Below the pieces are notes generated by a model. That model worked only from the letters and a program-made list of their open reading frames with translations, was not told the origin of the DNA and did no database searches. From an uncultured Blautia sp. (GTDB taxonomy: Bacteria > Bacillota > Clostridia > Lachnospirales > Lachnospiraceae), in NCBI RefSeq assembly GCF_934372025.1, contig NZ_CAKROJ010000062.1, positions 1 to 12,599 on the forward strand: a stretch of 12,599 bases of DNA, read 5' to 3'. Both the position numbers and the translations under genes were made by a program. Numbering within the stretch: the stretch's first letter is position 1; the number at the start of each line of letters is the position of its first letter. Shown piece after piece: positions 6,156-11,675 of the stretch.

Positions 6156-7790
6156 TCAGGAAATGTGTTTTAATCTGTAGATTTTGTTCTTTGTCTTGCC
6201 TTCACTTTCGAAAATACTATTTTTTTCTGCCTTCGAGAGTAGTCGAGCTGCTGTTTTAGGCTGGATATCCAGAATCTTTGCTGCTTTGGCACTGGTTATC
6301 GCATTAAGTCCTTTTATCTGCTCCATATATGCCAGTAACCGGTGCAGTCTTTCTAATTCCAGTTCTGACATTGTTGAATGCTTTTCCTCTACCCAAAAGG
6401 ATTTCTGGTCTATTATCACCCTATAATCCAGATTATTTTCCCAACTGTCCCTGCTGTTTTTTTCGGACATTTTTTCGGACATTTTTTCGGACATTTTTTC
6501 GGACATTGTACTCTGATTAAATCCGTTTCTTATAAAAATGGTAGTTTCGAGATAGTTTCGCTCTTCATCCATATCAAAAAGTGGGGCTGGAGAACCATTC
6601 TTTTTTAGCTCTCTGAGAATTTTTGTAATTCCGGTTCCCTGTTTTTCGGACAAATCGATTTCTTTAAAAAACTCTCCAATTCTTCTGTTGCGATATTTGC
6701 GCGCTCTTGCTTTTCCAGACTTAAATTTTTCCTGACTGATATATTTATCTACACCCGGATAATTAATAATCATGATACGATCCACATAAATTCGAACTTC
6801 TACTGGTTCCGGTTCTCTGTACGACTTATGAAACACTGCATTTACAAGAGCCTCTTCCAGCGCATTATAAGGATAATTCACATAACGCTCTGATTCTGCC
6901 CGTCCTTGTATCTTAACAACCTTTTCTTCTATAATATTGGTATTAATATAATCAAGGACATCTCGAACCTGTTTCCAGATTGGACCATAAAACGTCTTTT
7001 CAAAAAAATCGTCTGATCCTTCTGCTTCTTCTGTATTAAATTTCACAAGATCGATCTGTGCTCCTGGGATAAATTTATCCGGTCTTTCCGTAAACATAAG
7101 CACGCCAATATTTCGTATATCCAGTTCCGTATCTGTTTCATCTGCCACTTCTAAAGATATCAAAAGGTCTTCCATAGAGCTTTTATTAATTTCATCAACC
7201 AGTGAACTCCTGCTGTCTCTCAAAAAATCTTCCAGATATCCACGCCGTATCTCTGCTGTTGTAGCTTTACGATTGATGCGATCATCAAACGGTACCGAAT
7301 TGAATTTGTCAAATAAATCTGCAATTTCTTCCCTGCCAGCCGCAACCGTCAATGATGCCGGTCTGATCCAGTAGTACATGCGTTTGTCTTTCTTCTTTCC
7401 TTTTTCTGCATATACATCCACCGGAGCCTGATACGGTCCACTGTCTCCTGCACTGCACCACAGATAGAGTAAAAATATCCCTGTATTCCTGTAATCGACA
7501 GCTTCAATCCTTGGAATATACCTTGGTGTGATCATATTACAATACTGAAAAATTTCCTGTTGGATGGAATCCAGACGGTTTGCCGGAAGCCCCTGTGGTG
7601 GAAGGACTGGAATTCCATCTTCTGCTTTTATCCCAATAACAAGATATCCACCATTTACATTATGAAAGTCATTCGCAAACGCACAGATTGTATGGATAAT
7701 ATCATTGGGATTCCATCCCTCTTTATACTCTACTCGATTCTGTTCAACAGTTTTGCCCGCAAGTAACGTTTCCAATTTTAAAGGAATCAT
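6156..7790 (-). CDS. AlbA_2 (Schlafen-type) and HATPase domain regulator, RecG-like family
   Basis: A member of the group annotated as putative transcriptional regulators or RecG-like ATP-binding proteins; the biological target is unknown. Domains in order: an AlbA_2 putative nucleic-acid-binding domain (about 1-150, with ETLLAGKTVEQNRVEYKEG and NGGYLVIGI); a middle region; a GHKL-type ATPase domain with the N-box NALEEALVNAVFHKSY (309-324) and glycine motif GTGITKI (385-391); four MSEK repeats (429-444); and a C-terminal winged-helix-like segment (about 480-543). I choose the ATG at 7790 (544 residues), 2 bp after the preceding gene's stop and just after GGGGGT. A GTG at 7817 would add nine residues and overlap that gene. 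It is the last gene of its operon, and no convincing terminator follows it. Confidence 0.85.
   Translation of the reverse strand: MIPLKLETLLAGKTVEQNRVEYKEGWNPNDIIHTICAFANDFHNVNGGYLVIGIKAEDGIPVLPPQGLPANRLDSIQQEIFQYCNMITPRYIPRIEAVDYRNTGIFLLYLWCSAGDSGPYQAPVDVYAEKGKKKDKRMYYWIRPASLTVAAGREEIADLFDKFNSVPFDDRINRKATTAEIRRGYLEDFLRDSRSSLVDEINKSSMEDLLISLEVADETDTELDIRNIGVLMFTERPDKFIPGAQIDLVKFNTEEAEGSDDFFEKTFYGPIWKQVRDVLDYINTNIIEEKVVKIQGRAESERYVNYPYNALEEALVNAVFHKSYREPEPVEVRIYVDRIMIINYPGVDKYISQEKFKSGKARARKYRNRRIGEFFKEIDLSEKQGTGITKILRELKKNGSPAPLFDMDEERNYLETTIFIRNGFNQSTMSEKMSEKMSEKMSEKNSRDSWENNLDYRVIIDQKSFWVEEKHSTMSELELERLHRLLAYMEQIKGLNAITSAKAAKILDIQPKTAARLLSKAEKNSIFESEGKTKNKIYRLKHIS
6459..6506. repeat. Four perfect tandem 12-bp repeats within the AlbA_2 gene
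   Basis: TTTTTCGGACAT is repeated four times without a mismatch (6459-6470, 6471-6482, 6483-6494, 6495-6506). Leftward, each unit encodes Met-Ser-Glu-Lys. The unit is a multiple of three, so gain or loss of copies by slippage changes linker length between the ATPase and winged-helix regions without breaking the frame. Confidence 0.97.
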
Positions 7791-7792
7791 CT

Positions 7793-8146
7793 CTACCCCC
7801 GAATCTTTTCTTCCCACTCTTTCTCGCGGAATCCTGTCAGAATGAAATCCTCCCCGACTACAAGCGGGCGTTTGACCAACATGCCATTCGTAGCAAGTAA
7901 CTTAAGCTGTTCGTCCTCTGTCATCTCCGGAAGTTTGTCCTTGAGGTTCATCTGTTTATAGAGCATGCCACTGGTATTGAAGAATTTCTTAAGTGGCATT
8001 CCGCTTTTTCCATACCATTCTTTAAGCTCTTCGTATGTAGGATTTTCTTCTATGATCGAGCGCTCTTCGAAAAAAATCTTGTGTTCACCAAGCCATTTGA
8101 GGGCTTTCTGGCAGGTGCTGCATTTACGATATACTAAAACTAACAT
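7793..8146 (-). CDS. ArsC/Spx-family thioredoxin-fold protein
   Basis: 117 residues, the usual length for the ArsC/Spx/YffB family. The N-terminal redox motif is C9-S-T-C12 after a beta strand (LVLVYRKCSTCQKAL). FFEERSIIEENPTYEEL (about 25-41) and the RP motif with flanking strand (MLVKRPLVV, about 89-97) are typical of the fold. The CxxC resembles Spx/MgsR-type and YffB-like proteins more than a proven arsenate reductase; no ars genes are nearby, so an arsenic role is not supported. Function could be thiol stress regulation or disulfide reduction. TGGAGAA precedes the ATG by about 7 bases. It is followed 2 bp later by the AlbA_2 gene and preceded by a 30-codon ORF, all behind one promoter. 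Confidence 0.85.
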   Translation of the reverse strand: MLVLVYRKCSTCQKALKWLGEHKIFFEERSIIEENPTYEELKEWYGKSGMPLKKFFNTSGMLYKQMNLKDKLPEMTEDEQLKLLATNGMLVKRPLVVGEDFILTGFREKEWEEKIRG

Positions 8147-8168
8147 AATAATTCTCCATTCTTATCTT

Positions 8169-8261
8169 TCAGACAACTTTTTCATACTCATAAATTGCAT
8201 CACTTGGAAGATTGATATTTTCATTCCTCCTTTTCTTCAGCAGGTAAAGAGTTCTTTTCAT
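8169..8261 (-). CDS. Small ORF of 30 codons upstream of the ArsC/Spx-like gene
   Basis: Not a recognised gene. Read leftward, the ATG at 8261 opens a 30-residue frame beginning MKRTLYLLKKRRNENINL and ending EYEKVV, with TGA at 8171-8169. AGGAAG lies about 9 bases upstream of the ATG. It sits between a consensus promoter (8367-8395) and the ArsC/Spx-like gene, 22 bp ahead of that gene's ATG, so it would be translated first from that transcript. The product is basic in its first half and acidic in its second, with no membrane segment or signal peptide. It could be a small protein or a leader peptide. A rival frame starts at an ATG right after AAAGGAGG (20 residues), but the spacing there is too short. 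The 99-nt leader ahead of it holds nothing I recognise. Confidence 0.45.
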   Translation of the reverse strand: MKRTLYLLKKRRNENINLPSDAIYEYEKVV

Positions 8262-8366
8262 CTTAACACTTCCTATATTATTTTTCATTGAAATATACCG
8301 ACGATGTGCCAAGATTTTATAAACTTTAGATTTGTATAAAAAAGATATTTTTGATTACTTAATCAT

Positions 8367-8395
8367 ATGATACCCTGACATACATTAAGTGTCAA
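8367..8395 (-). promoter_or_regulatory. Consensus promoter of the sORF-ArsC/Spx-AlbA_2 operon
   Basis: Read leftward, a perfect TTGACA (8395-8390) is followed after 17 bp by TATCAT (8372-8367, 5/6). Start near 8360, about 100 nt ahead of the small ORF. No terminator is seen in the leader. Confidence 0.8.
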
Positions 8396-8428
8396 CGAGC
8401 TATTTTTGTAACATTTTGTCGAATCTGT

Positions 8429-8450
8429 CCGTTCTGTTTTTTCAGAACGG
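8429..8450. promoter_or_regulatory. Perfect 8-6-8 palindrome upstream of the bile salt hydrolase operon promoter
   Basis: CCGTTCTG and CAGAACGG are exact inverted repeats around a TTTTTT spacer. Neither strand has a T-run after the stem, so it is unlikely to be an intrinsic terminator. Its centre is about 49 bp upstream of the predicted rightward start, ending close to the -35 region, a place suited to an operator or activator site. Function is inferred from position only. Confidence 0.5.
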
Positions 8451-8473
8451 CTCTGGTATTTTATGCTTGAATC

Positions 8474-8482
8474 TGCTACAAT
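8474..8482 (+). promoter_or_regulatory. Extended -10 promoter of the bile salt hydrolase operon
   Basis: TGCTACAAT is an extended -10 element (TGN plus TACAAT, 5/6). No good -35 is found 16-18 bp upstream (TGGTAT at best), which fits an extended -10 promoter or one needing an activator at the neighbouring palindrome. Start near 8489, about 31 nt before the first gene. Confidence 0.55.
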
Positions 8483-8504
8483 ATGTTGCAGCAATTTAAC
8501 TTAT

Positions 8505-8513
8505 AAAGGAGGT
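8505..8513 (+). promoter_or_regulatory. Ribosome binding site that decides the start of the DUF3877-like gene
   Basis: AAAGGAGGT, a nearly full anti-16S match, ends 6 bases before the ATG at 8520. It excludes an in-frame ATG at 8463, which would lie upstream of the predicted transcription start. Confidence 0.9.
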
Positions 8514-8519
8514 CCCGTT

Positions 8520-9053
8520 ATGGGTTACGATAAAGTTGAGCAAAATCTGATCGATATCGTTAAGGAAGAACAGGCCAAACTCGGTTTCTTCAAAGAAGAT
8601 ATCCGTCTGTACTATCCGCTTTCTTCCCTGAACCATTTCTTTTCTGCCAACGACAGTGCCGATGAGATGCAGGAACGTCTGAATGCTCTGCCTGATTCTC
8701 TCACAGAAAAACTGGGACAGATTGAAGTCTCTCACAAAGGCGACCGTTTCTGTTTCCACATCCCGGAAGAAGGCACGGTCTATGTGCATGACAATACAGC
8801 ACCAAACGAATTCATCCGGCAGCTTGTAGAATTAGTTGCAAAGCACGGCTGTACCATGAATGAAATTCTGGATCTGTTCCATACTTATTCAGAGAATGTA
8901 ATTACAAAAAAAATGGATGGTGATGAATTTGACTTGCTGATCCGTTTTGCAGACAGACCGGAAGATCCCTACTACTATTGTTTCAAAGACGAAGGCTGCC
9001 ATATCATTTATCATCGTTTTTTACCAGAAGATTATGCAGATTTCAATTTCTAA
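8520..9053 (+). CDS. Conserved hypothetical protein, DUF3877-like
   Basis: A 177-residue soluble protein of unknown function. From memory it resembles the DUF3877 family of gut Firmicutes; that name needs a profile search. It begins MGYDKVEQNLIDIVKEEQAKLG, has a Tyr-rich segment (DIRLYYPLSSLNHFF), a central strand pair with a His-rich turn (GDRFCFHIPEEGTVYVHDN), a helix with KHGCTMNEILDLFHTYS and an acidic C-terminus ending PEDYADFNF. I see no signal peptide, membrane segment or known catalytic motif. The start is set by AAAGGAGGT 6 bases before the ATG at 8520. It stops 12 bp before the bile salt hydrolase start, so the two are almost surely cotranscribed. A role linked to bile acid or amide hydrolysis is only a guess from position. 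Confidence 0.85.
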   Translation: MGYDKVEQNLIDIVKEEQAKLGFFKEDIRLYYPLSSLNHFFSANDSADEMQERLNALPDSLTEKLGQIEVSHKGDRFCFHIPEEGTVYVHDNTAPNEFIRQLVELVAKHGCTMNEILDLFHTYSENVITKKMDGDEFDLLIRFADRPEDPYYYCFKDEGCHIIYHRFLPEDYADFNF

Positions 9054-9065
9054 GGAGGAATTATT

Positions 9066-10040
9066 ATGTGTACAGCTGCAACATATAAAACAAAAGATTT
9101 TTATTTCGGCAGAACACTGGACTACGAATTTTCTTACGGTGATCAGATCACCATCACTCCACGGAATTATCCTTTTCACTTCCGTCATGCCGGTTCAAAA
9201 GAAACACATTACGCAATCATCGGTATGGCACATGTAGCCGGAGATTATCCGTTATATTATGATGCGATCAATGAAAAAGGTGTCGGCATGGCAGGACTTA
9301 ATTTTGTTGGAAATGCTGCTTATGCCGATATAAAACCAGATATAGACAACGTCGCTCAGTTTGAATTTATTCCTTGGATCTTAAGTCAGTGTGCCTCTGT
9401 CGCAGAAGCACGTGAACTTCTTGCTCACATGAATCTGACAAATACTCCGTTCAGCGAGCAGTTTCCTCTGGCACAGCTTCACTGGATCATCTCAGATGAA
9501 ACGGCATCCATTACCGTGGAATCCATGGCAGACGGTCTGCACATCTACGATAATCCGGTCGGTGTGCTCACAAATAACCCGCCTTTTCCACAGCAGATGT
9601 TCCAGTTGAATAACTATATGCACCTTTCTCCGAAACAGCCGGTGAATACTTTTGCGGATAATCTGGCACTTAACGCCTACAGCCGCGGCATGGGTGCTCT
9701 TGGACTTCCGGGAGACCTCTCTTCAGCTTCCCGTTTTGCACGTGTCGCTTTTACAAAGATGAATTCCTTCTCCGGCGATTCCGAGGCAGAAAGTGTCAGC
9801 CAGTTTTTCCATATTCTTGGCTCTGTTGATCAGCAGCGCGGATGCTGCGAAGTTGCAGAGGGAAAATATGAGATTACGCTCTACACATCCTGCTGCAATG
9901 CAACAAAAGGGATCTACTATTATACAACTTATGAAAATCACCAGATCAGTGCAGTCGATATGCACAGAGAAAATCTGGATGGAACCACTTTGATCTGTTA
10001 CCCGGTCATTCAGGGCGAACAGATTAATTTTCAGAATTAG
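9066..10040 (+). CDS. bsh: Choloylglycine hydrolase (bile salt hydrolase)
   Basis: An Ntn-family amidase that removes glycine or taurine from conjugated bile acids; no signal peptide, so cytoplasmic. It has 324 residues (Clostridium perfringens CBAH has 329) and matches that enzyme along its length. The catalytic set is complete: nucleophile C2 (exposed by Met removal), R16, D19, N79 (AGLNF), N170 (VLTNNPPF) and R223 (SASRFARVAF). LHWIISDET (138-146), GLPGD (213-217) and GIYYYTTYENHQI (282-294) are further family marks. The NPPF and LPGD context favours bile salt hydrolase over penicillin V acylase. The loop that sets glycine/taurine preference reads YSRGMG (205-210) where CBAH has LGQGTG. 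AAGGAGG precedes the ATG. It is the middle gene of a three-gene operon with 12-bp gaps on both sides. Confidence 0.95.
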   Translation: MCTAATYKTKDFYFGRTLDYEFSYGDQITITPRNYPFHFRHAGSKETHYAIIGMAHVAGDYPLYYDAINEKGVGMAGLNFVGNAAYADIKPDIDNVAQFEFIPWILSQCASVAEARELLAHMNLTNTPFSEQFPLAQLHWIISDETASITVESMADGLHIYDNPVGVLTNNPPFPQQMFQLNNYMHLSPKQPVNTFADNLALNAYSRGMGALGLPGDLSSASRFARVAFTKMNSFSGDSEAESVSQFFHILGSVDQQRGCCEVAEGKYEITLYTSCCNATKGIYYYTTYENHQISAVDMHRENLDGTTLICYPVIQGEQINFQN

Positions 10041-10052
10041 GAGGCACTCTAC

Positions 10053-10268
10053 ATGAATCTTGGCAATTTAATGCAGTTAAAAAATTCCTGGGCAACTTTT
10101 ACCCGGAATCATCCGAAATTCCCGAAATTTCTTCAGGCAGCCAGCACTGCTGTTAAAGAAGATACACTTATTGAGATAAAAATCACAACTGCTGAAGGCA
10201 AAGTAATTGAGACAAATCTCAAAGTAAAAGCGTCAGATATCGAGCTTGTCAAAAATCTGGCCATGTGA
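10053..10268 (+). CDS. Small conserved-type protein, 71 residues, downstream of bsh
   Basis: Function unknown. The protein begins MNLGNLMQLKNSWATFTRNH and continues with HPKFPKFLQAAST, a helical first half, then a beta-hairpin-like second half (TLIEIKITTAEGKVIETNLKV) and SDIELVKNL at the end. The layout (short helical head with HPKFP, then a strand pair and final helix) is one I associate with small proteins common in gut Lachnospiraceae, but I cannot name a family. No cysteine, signal peptide or membrane segment is present. GGAGG lies about 10 bases before the ATG, 12 bp after the bsh stop, so it is the third gene of the operon. A terminator follows about 150 bp later. Confidence 0.82.
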   Translation: MNLGNLMQLKNSWATFTRNHPKFPKFLQAASTAVKEDTLIEIKITTAEGKVIETNLKVKASDIELVKNLAM

Positions 10269-10416
10269 TATACTAACCACAGATTTTAGAATATGCACAA
10301 ATGAACAGAACACAAAAGAGAACTTTTCCAATTATTCAGGACAGCAGTTTCTCTGCATTCATGTTCTATATGATCACGGACAGTTCTTGTCTGATACGAA
10401 AGATAAAATAAAATCT

Positions 10417-10463
10417 AAAGGGACACGTAAATGTAAATCATTACATCTGCATGTCCCTTTTTT
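10417..10463. terminator. Bidirectional intrinsic terminator between the bsh operon and the AraC gene
   Basis: AAAGGGACA (10417-10425) pairs with TGTCCCTTT (10452-10460), with an inner stem ATGTAA/TTACAT around an ATCA loop. Rightward it ends in a run of six T's, leftward in CCCTTTAGATTTTATTTT. It should end both the bsh operon and the converging AraC-family transcript. The 10269-10416 stretch before it shows nothing else. Confidence 0.88.
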
Positions 10464-10509
10464 ATGTTCCATGAACCTTTTTTCTCCGCATCACACACAA
10501 TTATTCATC

Positions 10510-11493
10510 TTACAGTCTCACTCGTTCTTCTGTACTGTTTGCCACCCGAAATGCCCTTGGAGTTGTATGATAGCGTTCTCTGAACACTCGATGAAAATAA
10601 CTCCCATTCTCATATCCAACCGCTGCAATGATATCGGCAATCGGCAGATCTGTCTCACACATCAGCTCCACAGCTTTATTCAGGCGCTTACGCTGAAGCA
10701 ATTCCTTGAAGTTAAATCCTGTATTCTTACGAATCATTTTACTGAGCACATGCATCGGCAGATGAAGCCTTTCACACAGTTCTGTAAGCGTAGCCGTTTT
10801 ATACTGCTGTTCAATATAGTCCAGTGTCGTCATCGCGATCATATTCTCATACTGATTCGGAAGGCGCATCTCTGCATACTGAACAGATTCCAGAAGATAG
10901 AGAAAAATCAGCCCCATCGTTGTCTGGTTGATGCGATTCTGGTCACCTTTTCCTGTAACAAGAGAGTAGATCATATTTTCCAGAAGATTCTGAATCTGCA
11001 GAACCTCTGCTACTTTAAAATGCAGATATTCTCCGCGTTCCTCATCCTGTCGAAGTACATTAACAAGAAAATCTGCAAGCACATTATTATTACCAGCCAT
11101 TGTATATGCCACATCAAAGAACTCCGGAAGGATCATAAAGTTGATTGCAATGTCACCTTCTCCGGCCGGCAAGATCTCATGTCTGGTAAACTGATTTAAA
11201 AACAGAAGCTCACCGGCTCTGATCACAACTTCTTTGCCGCCGATAATATTCGTCAGCTGTCCCTGACAGACATAAAGTACTTCGATAAAGTTATGACGGT
11301 GCGACGGAAAATGAACAAAACGTGTATGGGTACGCACAGCAATCAGTTTGCCCTCGCTGAGCATCTTGGCACTGTCCACTGTAAAATCCTTTCCTGAAGT
11401 GTAGAGATCTTTATCCACTTCTGCCACGCCATCCAGAATACGCTGTTCTTCTTCTGTAATGACTCTTAACTGATCCAATAAAATCTGCTGCAT
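10510..11493 (-). CDS. AraC-family transcriptional regulator with N-terminal cupin domain
   Basis: A 327-residue DNA-binding regulator. The N-terminal half holds an AraC-type cupin ligand domain (about 45-130) with the metal/sugar-pocket-like segment HFPSHRHNFIEVLYVCQGQL and GELLFLNQFTRHEI. The C-terminal 95 residues (about 222-316) carry the two AraC helix-turn-helix motifs: TLTELCERLHLPMHVLSKMI and LPIADIIAAVGYENGSYFHR, followed by FRERYHTTPRAFR. Such proteins usually control carbohydrate use. The start has CAGGAG about 7 bases upstream. It lies directly downstream of a sugar-binding ABC protein gene on the same strand but behind a separate terminator and promoter, so it may regulate that transporter. 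It faces the bsh operon end-on. Confidence 0.93.
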   Translation of the reverse strand: MQQILLDQLRVITEEEQRILDGVAEVDKDLYTSGKDFTVDSAKMLSEGKLIAVRTHTRFVHFPSHRHNFIEVLYVCQGQLTNIIGGKEVVIRAGELLFLNQFTRHEILPAGEGDIAINFMILPEFFDVAYTMAGNNNVLADFLVNVLRQDEERGEYLHFKVAEVLQIQNLLENMIYSLVTGKGDQNRINQTTMGLIFLYLLESVQYAEMRLPNQYENMIAMTTLDYIEQQYKTATLTELCERLHLPMHVLSKMIRKNTGFNFKELLQRKRLNKAVELMCETDLPIADIIAAVGYENGSYFHRVFRERYHTTPRAFRVANSTEERVRL

Positions 11494-11538
11494 CTGCTTC
11501 TCCTGCTTTCTTTGCTGCTATTATTCTTAACTGCCCCT

Positions 11539-11568
11539 ATTCTACCATGTCCAGATAATATAAAGCAA
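11539..11568 (-). promoter_or_regulatory. Promoter of the AraC-family gene
   Basis: Read leftward, TTGCTT (11568-11563) and TAGAAT (11544-11539, 5/6) are 18 bp apart, and the -10 is extended by TGG. Start near 11532, about 39 nt before the ATG. The -35 match is weak, the extended -10 makes up for it. Confidence 0.6.
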
Positions 11569-11577
11569 TATATCCTC

Positions 11578-11614
11578 AAAAAACAAGGCGAAGCCACATC
11601 GGCTCCGCCCTGTT
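11578..11614 (-). terminator. Intrinsic terminator after the sugar-binding protein gene
   Basis: A 14-bp GC-rich stem (11582-11595 with 11601-11614, two G-U pairs) around a 5-base loop is followed leftward by TTTTTTG. It lies about 60 bp after the stop codon and separates the ABC transporter gene from the AraC gene. Confidence 0.92.
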
Positions 11615-11675
11615 TCTAAAGGATTTTTAAAGGATTTATCATATTCAGAAAAACTTTAACATTATATCACTCTGA

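Noticed and set aside
6131..6157. Possible terminator hairpin after the AlbA_2 gene
   Set aside because: The stem (ATTTCTTCATGA region with ATCAGGAAAT) has a mismatch, is AT-rich and is not followed by a T-run leftward, so I do not call it.
7791..7817. GTG start at 7817 for the AlbA_2 protein
   Set aside because: It would overlap the previous gene by 25 bp with only a weak ribosome site; the ATG at 7790 lies 2 bp after that gene's stop and matches the usual family start.
8195..8235. 20-codon frame starting right after AAAGGAGG inside the small ORF region
   Set aside because: The ATG is only one base from the ribosome site, too close for normal initiation; the 30-codon frame has better spacing.
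8463..8519. N-terminal extension of the DUF3877-like protein from an ATG at 8463
   Set aside because: The ATG lies upstream of the predicted transcription start and has no ribosome site, whereas AAAGGAGGT stands 6 bases before the ATG at 8520.
10246..11199. 317-codon plus-strand open frame after the small protein
   Set aside because: It runs antisense through the AraC-family gene and through the bidirectional terminator. The product is Cys/His/Phe rich without a recognisable fold.
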